Shown piece after piece: positions 37,426 to 48,015 of a stretch of DNA of 64,000 bases. How positions within the stretch are numbered: position 1 is the first letter of the stretch; every line of letters begins with the position of its first letter. Source of the DNA: JAFAZJ01 sp050183765. GTDB lineage: Bacteria > Pseudomonadota > Alphaproteobacteria > Reyranellales > Reyranellaceae. Below the pieces are notes generated by a model, which ran no database searches, had not been told where the DNA came from, and saw only the letters and a list, made by a program, of their open reading frames with translations. The translations under genes and the position numbers were made by a program. Location: contig JBFXAZ010000009.1 in assembly GCA_050183765.1 (NCBI GenBank), forward strand, positions 15,600-79,599, read 5' to 3'.

Positions 37426-38061
37426 CTACTTGGCGGAGTCGTTGGCCGGCGCCGCCGGCGGCCCGCCGGTGGCGACCGCGACCATGGCCGCGCGCAGCAG
37501 CCGGTCGGCGATCACGTAGCCATCCTGGTAGACCTGGGCCACGGTGTTGTTGGGCCGCGACGGGTCCGGCACCTGGGCCACGGCCTGGTGCAGATTGGGG
37601 TCGAAGGGCTTGTCCTGGGCCTCGATCTTCTTCACGCCGTTGCGCTCCAGCACGGCCTGCAGCTCGCGCTGGGTGGCCTCGACGCCCTGCAGCACGCCCT
37701 TCAGCCGATCGTCCAGCCCCTCGCCGCCCGGCGGCAGGGCCTGCAGCGCGCGGCCGAGATTGTCGCTTACCGACAGGACGTCCTTGGCGAAGCGGGTGAC
37801 GGCGAACTTGTGGGCCTCCTCGACGTCGAGCTTGGCGCGGCGGCGCGCGTTCTGCGCGTCGGCGACGGCGCGCATCCAGTGATCCTTGGCCTCGGCCACC
37901 TGCGCCTCGAGCTCGGCGATCCTCGACTCGGCGGCTTCCTTGATGAGCGTCGCCGGATCCTGATCGCCGCGCGGCGGATCGGGAATGTCGAGGCTGAACT
38001 CCGCCTCCGATCCACCCGGATCGTCGGGGAACGGCTTACGGGAGGCAGGATCGGACGGCAT
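37426..38061 (-). CDS. grpE: Nucleotide exchange factor GrpE
   Basis: A 211-residue DnaK nucleotide exchange factor. A long coiled coil (about residues 35-90, 'RIAELEAQVAEAKDHWMRAVADAQNARRR') is followed by the helical and beta-wing domain with 'PFDPNLHQAVAQVPDPS' and 'GYVIADRLLRAAMV', the family signature. The start at 38061 is chosen because it gives the usual acidic N-terminal tail; the ribosome-binding site is weak. It follows hrcA by 114 bases. Confidence 0.95.
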   Translation of the reverse strand: MPSDPASRKPFPDDPGGSEAEFSLDIPDPPRGDQDPATLIKEAAESRIAELEAQVAEAKDHWMRAVADAQNARRRAKLDVEEAHKFAVTRFAKDVLSVSDNLGRALQALPPGGEGLDDRLKGVLQGVEATQRELQAVLERNGVKKIEAQDKPFDPNLHQAVAQVPDPSRPNNTVAQVYQDGYVIADRLLRAAMVAVATGGPPAAPANDSAK

Positions 38062-38175
38062 GATTCGGGCGGGCCATACAGGGTTGAAACACCGACGGCG
38101 AGACATCCGCCTCGCCGTCATTCCGACCTGACTTAGGTTGTCGTCCGCCCGGGGTCAACCCGGCGCGACGACGGC

Positions 38176-39282
38176 TCAGCCGACCAGGCGGCCGACGACC
38201 TTCGCGGTGTAGTCGACCAGCGGAATGATTCGGGCATAGTTCATGCGCGTGGGGCCGACCACGCCGATGGCGCCGACGATCTTCTCGCGCTCGCCGCGCA
38301 GCGGCGCCACGATCACCGAGCAGCCGGTGTTGGCGAACAGCGGATTGTCGGCGCCGATGAAGATCTGCACACCCTCGGCGCCGCCGGCGAGGTCGAGCAG
38401 GCGCACGAAGCTCTCGCCGCGTTCCAGCGATTCGAAGAGGCGGCGGATGTTCTCGAGATCGGCGAGCGCCGTGACGTCCTCGAGCAGCCGCGCCTGGCCG
38501 CGCACGATCAGCGAGGAGCCCGGTCCGCCGGCCCAGGTCGCCAGCCCGGCCTCGACGACGCGCTGCGTCAGCACGTCGAGCTGGGCGCGCTGGCTGGCCA
38601 GCTCGGCTTCGATCGCCTCCTTGGCTTCCTCGAAGGTACGGCCGACCAGGCGGGCGGCGAGATAGTTCGCGGCCTCGACCAGCGCCGAGGGCGACAGGCC
38701 CAGCGGCAGCTCGATGAGGCGGTTCTCGACCGTGCCGTTCTGGGTCACCAGCACGACCAGCGCCCGGCCCGGACCCAGCGCCACGAACTCGATGTGCTTC
38801 AGCGGCTGCTCGCTGCGCGGCGCCACCACCATGCTGGCGCAGCGCGACAGCCCGGAGAGCAGCGAGCTCGCCTGCTCCAGCACCTCCTGCACGCTGCGGC
38901 CGTTGCCGGCGCAGCGCGCCTCGATGCCGGCGCGCTCGTCCTCGCTCAGCACGCCGACCTCCAGCAGGCCGTCGACGAACAGGCGCAGTCCCGCCTCTGT
39001 CGGCACGCGGCCGGCCGAGGTATGCGGCGCGAACAACAGGCCGGATTCCTGCAGGTCGGCCATCACGTTGCGGATGGTGGCCGGCGACAGATGCTCGCTC
39101 AGGCGGCGCGTCAGCGTGCGCGAGCCAACCGGCTCGCCGGTTTCGACATAGGACTCCACGATGCGGCGAAAGACCTCGCGCGCGCGGTCGTTGAGCTCGG
39201 CCACCGGCGGTGCCGCGCTGACCAAGGTGTGGCCGGGCGACGCACGCGGCACCGGCTCGAGACGAATGATGGGCCGTTGCAT
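38176..39282 (-). CDS. hrcA: Heat-inducible transcription repressor HrcA
   Basis: A 368-residue repressor. The N-terminal winged helix has 'GEPVGSRTLTRRLSEHLSPATIRNVMADLQESGLL', the DNA-reading region; a GAF-like domain and the C-terminal 'GVVGPTRMNYARIIPLVDYTA' follow. In the family it binds CIRCE operators before groESL; none is seen in this window, so its targets are elsewhere. A good promoter ends six bases before the ATG, so the message is probably leaderless. It heads the hrcA-grpE transcript and is divergent from a small membrane-protein gene. Confidence 0.95.
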   Translation of the reverse strand: MQRPIIRLEPVPRASPGHTLVSAAPPVAELNDRAREVFRRIVESYVETGEPVGSRTLTRRLSEHLSPATIRNVMADLQESGLLFAPHTSAGRVPTEAGLRLFVDGLLEVGVLSEDERAGIEARCAGNGRSVQEVLEQASSLLSGLSRCASMVVAPRSEQPLKHIEFVALGPGRALVVLVTQNGTVENRLIELPLGLSPSALVEAANYLAARLVGRTFEEAKEAIEAELASQRAQLDVLTQRVVEAGLATWAGGPGSSLIVRGQARLLEDVTALADLENIRRLFESLERGESFVRLLDLAGGAEGVQIFIGADNPLFANTGCSVIVAPLRGEREKIVGAIGVVGPTRMNYARIIPLVDYTAKVVGRLVG

Positions 39283-39288
39283 ATGGAA

Positions 39289-39317
39289 AATCTAGGCAGT
39301 GGCCCCGATAGCGTCAA
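39289..39317 (-). promoter_or_regulatory. hrcA: Promoter of hrcA (leaderless type)
   Basis: On the minus strand TTGACG (39317-39312), a 17-base spacer, then TAGATT (39294-39289). The expected start of transcription is at or within a base or two of the A of the hrcA ATG (39282). Confidence 0.6.
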
Positions 39318-39343
39318 CGCCGCGGCGGTGCGAGACTGCCGAC

Positions 39344-39793
39344 ATGAACGACCGGGTGATCGATTCCCCGCCCGCACGCCTCGTGTTCCGTGCCGATCCC
39401 CTGCCGCCGCTCGTCGTCGCCCTGCTCTTCGCGGTCCTCGGTGGTGGCTTGGCCTGGCTGACCGAGGGACGGGTCTACGCCCAGTGGGTGTGCGTCGGGA
39501 TCGCCGTGTTCGCCGTCATCGACCAGATCCAGCTGCACCTGCGTCCGCCGCTCGAGATCGAGGAAGGCCGGGTGACGATCCGGCCGCGACGCGGCGGCGA
39601 GATCCGGGTCGAGGGCAAGTCGATCGGCAGGCTCGAGCGGCGTTCGCACGGCATCTTCGGCCGCGGCCTGGTCGTCATCCCCGGCTTCGACGTGGGCAAG
39701 GGCACGACCCCGGAGACCTTCATCGGCCCCTTGCGCGACCCGGCCGGCGCATGGCACGCCCTCGAACGGCTCCGCCATGCCGGCAGCCCATAA
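39344..39793 (+). CDS. Small membrane protein of unknown function
   Basis: A 149-residue protein with two adjacent membrane helices (about residues 20-37 and 44-62) and a soluble C-terminal domain rich in beta-strand-like sequence ('PLEIEEGRVTIRPRRGGEIRVEGKSI'), similar in layout to PH-like membrane proteins. No family is recognised with confidence. It is divergent from hrcA and 13 bases ahead of rph, so it may share a transcript with rph-rdgB-hemW. Confidence 0.7.
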   Translation: MNDRVIDSPPARLVFRADPLPPLVVALLFAVLGGGLAWLTEGRVYAQWVCVGIAVFAVIDQIQLHLRPPLEIEEGRVTIRPRRGGEIRVEGKSIGRLERRSHGIFGRGLVVIPGFDVGKGTTPETFIGPLRDPAGAWHALERLRHAGSP

Positions 39794-39806
39794 CCAAGGG
39801 AAGTCC

Positions 39807-40532
39807 ATGTCCATCCGACCCTCCGGCCGCGCGCCCGATCAGCTGCGCCCGATCGAGCTGATCCCCGGCTTCTCGCGCCACGCCGAGGGCTCCTGCCTGG
39901 CGAAGTTCGGCGACACGCATGTGCTGTGCACCGCCTCGGTCGAGGAGCGTGTGCCGCCGTGGATGCGCGGCAGCGGCCGCGGCTGGGTGACGGCGGAGTA
40001 CGGCATGCTGCCGCGCTCGACCCACACGCGCACCGACCGCGAGGCCGCGCGCGGCAAGCAGTCGGGCCGCACCCAGGAGATCCAGCGCCTGATCGGCCGT
40101 GCGTTGCGCGCTGTCGTCGACCTCGAGGCGATGGGCGAGATCCAGGTGAAGATCGACTGCGACGTGCTGCAGGCCGACGGCGGCACGCGCACCGCCAGCG
40201 TCACCGGCTCGTGGGTCGCGCTGGCGATCGCCATGAACGGGCTGCGCAAGGCCGGCAAGCTGAAGAAGGATCCGATCACCGGCCAGGTCGCGGCGATCTC
40301 CTGCGGCATCCACAACGGCACGCCGGTCCTCGACCTCGACTACGTCGAGGACTCCGCGGCGCAGGCCGATGCCAATTTCGTGCTGACCGCCGGCGGCGGC
40401 CTGGTCGAGATCCAGGGCACGGCGGAGAAGGACCCGTTCAGCGAGGCCGAGTTCCTCGCGCTGCTGGGCCTGGCCAAGCGCGGCATCGGCGAGCTCTGCG
40501 TGCACCAGCGCGCCGCGCTGGAGCGCGGCTGA
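39807..40532 (+). CDS. rph: Ribonuclease PH
   Basis: A 241-residue phosphorolytic exoribonuclease that trims tRNA 3' ends. Family stretches are visible: 'GDTHVLCTASVEERVPPWM', 'GWVTAEYGMLPRSTHTR', 'GRTQEIQRLIGRALRAVVD' and 'DCDVLQADGGTRTASVTG'. AAGGGAAG lies before the ATG at 39807. It is followed by rdgB with a 10-base gap. The pairing rph-rdgB-hemW opposite hrcA-grpE is a common alphaproteobacterial arrangement. Confidence 0.97.
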   Translation: MSIRPSGRAPDQLRPIELIPGFSRHAEGSCLAKFGDTHVLCTASVEERVPPWMRGSGRGWVTAEYGMLPRSTHTRTDREAARGKQSGRTQEIQRLIGRALRAVVDLEAMGEIQVKIDCDVLQADGGTRTASVTGSWVALAIAMNGLRKAGKLKKDPITGQVAAISCGIHNGTPVLDLDYVEDSAAQADANFVLTAGGGLVEIQGTAEKDPFSEAEFLALLGLAKRGIGELCVHQRAALERG

Positions 40533-40542
40533 GGACCGGCCG

Positions 40543-41160
40543 ATGGCGCCGCGCCGCTTCAGCGGGCCGAAGCTGGTGGTGGCCACGCACAACCGGGGCA
40601 AGGCGGCCGAGATCGGCATCATGCTGGCGCCGTTCGGCGTGCAAGTGCTGTCGCACGGCGAGCTCGGCCTGGCGGTACCCGAGGAGACCGGCACAACCTT
40701 CCTGGCGAACGCCGAGCTGAAGGCCAGGGCGGCGGCGCAGGCCACCGATCTGCCGTCGCTGGGCGACGATTCCGGCCTGTCGGTGCATGCGCTGGACGGC
40801 CAGCCCGGGCTCTACACCGCCGATTGGGAGGGCCCCGATCGCGACGCGATGACCGGCATGGCGCGCATCCAGCGCGAGCTTGCGGCACGCGGCGTGCCCG
40901 ATACCCCGGAAGCGCGGGCCGCAACCTTCAATTGCGCCCTGGCGCTGGCGTGGCCGGATGGCCATGTTGAGAGCGTGCTGGGCCAGTTGCGCGGTCACAT
41001 CGTCTGGCCGCCGCGCGGCAGCAACGGCCACGGCTACGACCCGACCTTCCAGCCCGACGGCTGGGCCCTGACGTGCGGCGAGATGGATCCCGAGGTGAAG
41101 AACCGCATCAGCCACCGGGCCGATGCCTTCGCCAGGCTGGTGGAGCGGTGCTTTCGATGA
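40543..41160 (+). CDS. rdgB: Non-canonical purine NTP pyrophosphatase (RdgB/HAM1)
   Basis: A 205-residue house-cleaning enzyme that hydrolyses ITP, dITP and XTP. 'VVATHNRGKAAEIG' (substrate loop), 'SLGDDSGLSVHALDGQPGLYTA' (metal-binding acidic residues) and 'GSNGHGYDPTFQP' are the family signatures. Its stop overlaps the hemW start by four bases, so the two are translationally coupled. Confidence 0.96.
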   Translation: MAPRRFSGPKLVVATHNRGKAAEIGIMLAPFGVQVLSHGELGLAVPEETGTTFLANAELKARAAAQATDLPSLGDDSGLSVHALDGQPGLYTADWEGPDRDAMTGMARIQRELAARGVPDTPEARAATFNCALALAWPDGHVESVLGQLRGHIVWPPRGSNGHGYDPTFQPDGWALTCGEMDPEVKNRISHRADAFARLVERCFR

Positions 41161-42332
41161 ACGAGGCGCGGCGCCAGTTCGGCGTCTATGTGCACTGGCC
41201 GTTCTGCCTTTCGAAGTGTCCCTACTGCGACTTCAACAGCCATGTGCGCGAGGCCGTCGATCAGCGGCGTTGGCGCGCGGCGCTGATCGCCGAGCTGCGG
41301 CACCACGCGCGCGGCACGCAGGGCCGCATCGTCGACAGCATCTTCTTCGGCGGCGGCACGCCTTCGCTGATGCCGCCCGAGACCATTGCATCGGTCATCG
41401 GCGCGGTTCGCGACCTGTGGCCCGTCGCCGACGACGTCGAGATCACCATGGAAGCCAATCCGACCTCGGTTGAGGCGGCGCGCTTCGCCGCCGCGCGCGA
41501 CGCCGGCGTCAATCGCGTGTCGCTGGGCGTGCAGGCGCTCGACGCCGAGGCCTTGCGCTTCCTCGGCCGCGCGCACTCGCTCGACGAGGCGCTGGCGGCG
41601 ATCGCGACGGCGCGCGCGACCTTCGCGCGCTATTCCTTCGACCTGATCTATGCCCGTCCCGGCCAGACGCCCGCGGCGTGGCGCGCCGAGCTGGAACGCA
41701 CGCTCGATCTCGCCGGCGAGCATCTGTCGCTCTACCAGCTCACGCTCGAGCGCGGCACGCGCTTCTGGCAGGACCATGCGCGCGGCGCCTTCGCGATGCC
41801 CGACGAGGACACCGCGGCGACGTTGTACGAGGAGACCAATGCGCTGATGGCCGCGCGCGGCCTGCCGGCCTACGAGATCTCGAACTACGCGCGGCAGGGC
41901 TCGGCCTGCCGCCACAACCTGATCTATTGGCGCTACGAGGACTACGTCGGCGCCGGGCCGGGCGCGCATGGCCGCTTCGCCGTCGATCGCGCGGATCCGG
42001 CGCGCGGCAAGCGCGCGACGCGGCAGGCCAGCGGTCCCGAGGCCTGGCTCGAGCAGGTCGAGTCGCGGGGTCATGCGACGGCCGAGGATCGCATCGTCGA
42101 CCCGGAGGCGATGACGGGCGAGGCCCTGATGATGGGACTTCGGCTCGTGGAGGGCATCGACCGCGGCCGGTTCCGCGCGCTCACCGGTCGTGATCCGGTC
42201 GACGCCGTCGATGCGCAGGCGCTTGCCAGCCTGGTCGCGGGCGGCTTCCTGGCCCTCGATGCGGCCAGCCTCCGCGCCACGGATGCCGGACGGCAGCGTC
42301 TCGACGCCGTGCTGGCGCGCCTGCTGCGCTGA
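41157..42332 (+). CDS. hemW: Radical SAM heme chaperone HemW (coproporphyrinogen III oxidase-like)
   Basis: A 391-residue radical SAM protein. The 4Fe-4S motif CxxxCxxC is 'CLSKCPYC' near residue 20 followed by 'DFNSH', then 'IFFGGGTPSLM' (SAM binding) and 'SLGVQALDAEALRFLGRAH'. It lacks the extra Cys typical of true HemN, fitting HemW, which passes heme to target proteins. The ATG at 41157 overlaps the rdgB stop (ATGA). It ends about 10 bases before the terminator of the convergent porin gene. Confidence 0.93.
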   Translation: MNEARRQFGVYVHWPFCLSKCPYCDFNSHVREAVDQRRWRAALIAELRHHARGTQGRIVDSIFFGGGTPSLMPPETIASVIGAVRDLWPVADDVEITMEANPTSVEAARFAAARDAGVNRVSLGVQALDAEALRFLGRAHSLDEALAAIATARATFARYSFDLIYARPGQTPAAWRAELERTLDLAGEHLSLYQLTLERGTRFWQDHARGAFAMPDEDTAATLYEETNALMAARGLPAYEISNYARQGSACRHNLIYWRYEDYVGAGPGAHGRFAVDRADPARGKRATRQASGPEAWLEQVESRGHATAEDRIVDPEAMTGEALMMGLRLVEGIDRGRFRALTGRDPVDAVDAQALASLVAGGFLALDAASLRATDAGRQRLDAVLARLLR

Positions 42333-42340
42333 GCGCGGAG

Positions 42341-42371
42341 ACAAAAAAAGAGAGCGGGCCGAAGCCCGCTC
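42341..42371 (-). terminator. Intrinsic terminator of the porin gene
   Basis: Stem GAGCGGGC / GCCCGCTC with a UUCG-type tetraloop on the minus strand, followed by TCTTTTTTTG. It is 28 bases after the porin stop. Confidence 0.85.
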
Positions 42372-42398
42372 CCCGATTTCCGCCTGACGGCGCTGCGA

Positions 42399-43583
42399 CT
42401 AGAAGCGCAGCTCGGTGCCGATCAGGAACTGCCAGCTGTCGGTGCGCTCGGACTGCGTCTGGCCCGAAGCCGCCTCGTAGTAGAAGCCAGCCGCGAGCTT
42501 GATGCCCGGCCCGATGGCATAGGTGCCGCCGACCATGAACAGGTGCATCTGGTCGGTACCGACCGCGCCGCCCGTGCCCGCCAGCGCCGCGATGCTCTCG
42601 CGACGGGTGCCACCGAAGTAGGTGAAGCTGACCGCCCACGGGCCGGTCTGGTACTGGGCACCAGCCGACCAGAACAGGTTCTCGTTGCCGGCGGCCTGGC
42701 CGTTGTTGTCCCAGCCGAAGCTGCCACCGACCGTGAAGCCGGCATAGCTCAACTGCACACCGCCCGCGATGGCGTTGTAGTCGCGGAAGTTCGCGCTGGG
42801 GGTGAGGCCGCCATCGTACGCGGCATGATCCCAACCAAGGGACACGGCGACGCCGAAGTCGCCGAACTTGTTCACGTAGTTGACCGACAGCGACACGCCG
42901 TTGACGAACGCGCCCTGCCCATCCGGGCAGAACTGCGCGTTGCCCGCGCCACCGAGCGAGCCGCAGGTCGCGGCCAGGTTGGCGAAGCCGCCACGCGCCA
43001 TGTACGGCGTGTACGACGCACCGAACTGCAGGCCGAAGAAGCGCGGCGTGTAGTAGGTGAGCTTGTTCGCGTCGACGGCGAACACGCCGGCCGACCACGC
43101 GTACGAGTGGTTGGCGCCGTTGGCACCCGCGCCGGTGGCCGAACCCGCGGCGAAGTTGAACTGCCCCGAACCGTAGCCGGGCAGCGCGTTCGGGGCGCCG
43201 TAGAACATCACGTACGAGGCGACGTCCTTGGCACCGAAGTCAATGCGACCCCAATCGCCGAAGGCGAAGATGTAGGTCTCGTCGACCTGGTCCTGGGTGG
43301 CGCCGTTCTGCTGCGACCAACCTTCCAGCTCGAAGCGCACACCGACCGTGGTGCCGTTGTCGAGCTTGGTCTGGCCGATGAACCAGATCTCACCCTCGAA
43401 ATAGTAGGTCGGGGTACGGTAGTTGGTACCGGGGGCAGTGTTGATGCCGCCAAAATGGCCAGCGGCGAAATACTGCTGCATATAGCCGCCAACACCGATC
43501 TTGATCGGGTCCGCCGCCATCGCGGGCACGGCCGCGAGGCCGCCTGCGATCAAAGCGGTCGTCCCCAAGAGGACTTTCTTCAT
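42399..43583 (-). CDS. Outer-membrane porin (Gram-negative trimeric type)
   Basis: A 394-residue protein with a 23-residue signal peptide ('MKKVLLGTTALIAGGLAAVP', cleaved after AMA). The mature protein opens 'ADPIKIGVGGYMQQYFAAG' and shows alternating beta-strand patterns with 'FELEGWSQQNGATQDQVDETYIFAFGDWGRIDFG', a Rhodospirillales-type general porin segment. It ends in Phe ('FLIGTELRF'), the usual BAM recognition end. It would let small solutes pass the outer membrane. A strong promoter lies 115-140 bases upstream and a terminator follows, so it is a single-gene transcript. The coding region has many rare-free, biased codons as expected for a highly expressed gene. Confidence 0.93.
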   Translation of the reverse strand: MKKVLLGTTALIAGGLAAVPAMAADPIKIGVGGYMQQYFAAGHFGGINTAPGTNYRTPTYYFEGEIWFIGQTKLDNGTTVGVRFELEGWSQQNGATQDQVDETYIFAFGDWGRIDFGAKDVASYVMFYGAPNALPGYGSGQFNFAAGSATGAGANGANHSYAWSAGVFAVDANKLTYYTPRFFGLQFGASYTPYMARGGFANLAATCGSLGGAGNAQFCPDGQGAFVNGVSLSVNYVNKFGDFGVAVSLGWDHAAYDGGLTPSANFRDYNAIAGGVQLSYAGFTVGGSFGWDNNGQAAGNENLFWSAGAQYQTGPWAVSFTYFGGTRRESIAALAGTGGAVGTDQMHLFMVGGTYAIGPGIKLAAGFYYEAASGQTQSERTDSWQFLIGTELRF

Positions 43584-43696
43584 TTCTCCCTCTCTCTCTG
43601 CTGCGTCTCGCGATCAGGACCGACGGCGACCGGTTCTAGAAGGGTTAGCCGAAGACTCAGCCAAGACCGCTCCTGCCACTCGACGGGCCATGGCGG

Positions 43697-43725
43697 ATTA
43701 AACTCGCCGCCCTATCAAGGGTCAA
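43697..43725 (-). promoter_or_regulatory. Promoter of the porin gene
   Basis: On the minus strand TTGACC (43725-43720), a 17-base spacer, then TTTAAT (43702-43697). Five of six bases match consensus in each box. It predicts a leader of about 105 bases. Confidence 0.6.
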
Positions 43726-43966
43726 GAAACCAAAGGCAGATGCGCCGATTCGGTGGCGAGGTGTGGCAGGAACGCCACAAATGAGGCGCGCGCGCCATGC
43801 CGTCGGCCGACCCGGTCATCGTCAATATATTGAGCCGAGTGCGTGCATGACGCTAAATGTAGTATAGCAAGATTAAAGAAAAACTTCTATCCCATTGAAT
43901 ATTATGGATTATCTTTCGGCGGGGCGCTTCCTCCGGCACGGCGTCCCGACGCTCCTGCCCGACGAC

Positions 43967-43996
43967 TTGTTGCCGGGACGGGACTTCCCCTATAAA
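43967..43996 (+). promoter_or_regulatory. Candidate promoter of the DUF3576 lipoprotein gene
   Basis: TTGTTG (43967-43972), an 18-base spacer, then TATAAA (43991-43996), about 60 bases before the ATG. Confidence 0.5.
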
Positions 43997-44056
43997 TCGA
44001 CTTCGGCGCGCCGACGGGCTTGAGAGCTGCCGCGCCGTCACAGGGAGCCATACGCG

Positions 44057-44638
44057 ATGTCCAGAGGCCTTCGTCGCCCGATCCAAGGCGGTCTGCGGGT
44101 TGCCTCCGTCTTGGTCATGGCCCTGCTGGCCACGGGCCTGGCGAGCTGCGGCGGCGACGATACCTATTTCCCGGAGCAGAACCAGCGCGGCCGCGGCGAC
44201 CTTGGCAAGGGCCTGAGCAAAGGCACCTCTGACAGCGGCGGACTGTTCGGGCCGGGCGGCCTCTTCGGGTCGCGCGACGAGAAGGCCAAGGGCCTCAACG
44301 AGCCGGGCATCGCCGTCAACGCCTTCCTGTGGCGCGCGTCGCTCGACGTGATCATTGACAACAAGTGGCCGATCGCCTCGGCCGATCCATTCGGCGGGCT
44401 GATCATCACCGACTGGTTCCAGTTCACTGAGTCGCCGACCGAGCGGCTCAAGCTGCAGGTGCTGATCCTCGATCGCGACCTGCGGGCCGACGCCCTTCGT
44501 GCCTCGATCATCCGCCAGCAGCAGTCCGGCGGTCGCGGCTGGGTCGACGCCCCGGTCGATCCCAAGACCGCCTTCGAGTTCGAGAACGCGATCCTGACCC
44601 GTGCCCGTCAGCTGCGCATCGCGGCGACCGGCAACTGA
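44057..44638 (+). CDS. DUF3576 domain lipoprotein
   Basis: A 193-residue lipoprotein. A basic N-terminus and hydrophobic stretch lead to the lipobox 'LASC' near residue 35, so the mature protein is lipid-anchored. A Gly-rich linker follows, then the DUF3576 domain with 'GIAVNAFLWRASLDVI', 'ADPFGGLIITDWF' and 'ENAILTRARQLRIA'. AGGGAG precedes the ATG at 44057. DUF3576 is almost limited to alphaproteobacteria and often sits before leuS, as here. The function is not established; an envelope role is likely. Confidence 0.88.
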   Translation: MSRGLRRPIQGGLRVASVLVMALLATGLASCGGDDTYFPEQNQRGRGDLGKGLSKGTSDSGGLFGPGGLFGSRDEKAKGLNEPGIAVNAFLWRASLDVIIDNKWPIASADPFGGLIITDWFQFTESPTERLKLQVLILDRDLRADALRASIIRQQQSGGRGWVDAPVDPKTAFEFENAILTRARQLRIAATGN

Positions 44639-44655
44639 GCGACACGCCAATCGCG

Positions 44656-44683
44656 TTGACAATCGCGCGGCGGGCCCTAGCCT
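44656..44683 (+). promoter_or_regulatory. Candidate promoter of leuS-lptE
   Basis: TTGACA (44656-44661), a 16-base spacer, then TAGCCT (44678-44683). It is followed by a CCGGCCT..AGGCCGG hairpin (44729-44746) in the leader before leuS. The -35 is perfect and the -10 weak. Confidence 0.45.
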
Positions 44684-44801
44684 GCCCGCCCATGATCGGA
44701 TATCAGCGGCTCCCCCGACTTATCGCCGCCGGCCTGTGAAGGCCGGGCGGGCGCCCGTGCGCCCTGAAGAGCTCCGCTTTCATCCTTGATCCGGTCCGAC
44801 C

Positions 44802-47392
<2,591 letters not shown>

Positions 47393-47396
<4 letters not shown>

Positions 47397-47914
47397 GCGC
47401 CCGCCGCGCCCTGTTGCTGGGAGCGCTGGGCCTGCTCTCGGCCTGCGGCCTGCGCCCGCTCTATGGCGGCGACGAAGGCAACCCGGCCGGCGGCGCGCCC
47501 GGCGGCGTGCGCGGCGATCTCGCGGCGATCAAGATCGCCACCATCGCCGAGCGCGGCGGCCAGGTGCTGCGCAACGCCCTGCTCGATCATCTCACCCCCG
47601 AAGGCGAGCCGGCCCAACCGCTCTATCAGCTCGCGGTCACGCGCTCGGAGTCGGAGGAGACGCCGCTGCGCCGGCTCGACGAGGTGGCGATGCTGCAGAT
47701 CCTGCGCGTCGGCGCGAGCTGGAGCCTGCGCGATCTGTCGGGCGCCACGCTCACCGCGGGCGTCAGCCGCACCCTGGCGCGCTTCGACCTGACGCGCTCG
47801 CAACCAGCCACCGACGCGGCGCGCGAGAATGCGCGCGAACGCGCCGCGCGCGACCTGGCCGAGGACATCAGGGTCAAGCTGGCGCTGTACTTCCGCCAGC
47901 GCCGCGGCCTGTAG
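47393..47914 (+). CDS. lptE: LPS-assembly lipoprotein LptE
   Basis: A 173-residue outer-membrane lipoprotein that plugs the LptD barrel. The GTG start at 47393 overlaps the leuS stop (GTGA). The signal peptide ends in the lipobox 'LLSAC' followed by 'GLRPLYGG', the LptE (RlpB) signature; further on 'RSESEETPLRRLDE' and a basic C-terminus 'ALYFRQRRGL'. leuS-lptE-holA is the usual alphaproteobacterial order, but holA lies 11 kb away here and a family A repeat follows. Confidence 0.88.
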
Positions 47915-47924
47915 CGCCGGCAAT

Positions 47925-47995
47925 CCTGTCATTCCGAGCGCAGCGAGGAATCCAGACAAGACGCCTGGATTCCTCGCTGCGCTCGGAATGACAGG
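47925..47995. repeat. Dispersed inverted repeat, family A copy 3
   Basis: 31-base perfect arms (47925-47955 and 47965-47995) with core GTCATTCCGAGCGCAGCGAG around a nine-base spacer. It lies between the convergent lptE and aroE genes and could end both transcripts. Confidence 0.88.
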
Positions 47996-48015
47996 TGGAC
48001 CGTGCGCGTCTCGAC

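Larger units (their letters stand above)
43584..44056. other. Intergenic region between porin and DUF3576 genes
   Basis: 473 bases without a gene. It holds the porin promoter (43697-43725, minus), an unusually AT-rich block at about 43850-43917 in otherwise GC-rich DNA, and the promoter of the DUF3576 gene (43967-43996, plus). The AT-rich block has no clear open frame or inverted repeat; it may be a binding site for nucleoid or regulatory proteins acting on the porin gene. Confidence 0.6.

Noticed and set aside
36358..39343. CIRCE operator near hrcA, grpE or dnaK
   Set aside because: I looked for TTAGCACTC with a complementary arm in the three upstream regions and found nothing close.
44639..44801. 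T-box or leader-peptide attenuator before leuS
   Set aside because: No T-box core, no Leu-rich short frame and no competing terminator were seen; only one simple hairpin is present.
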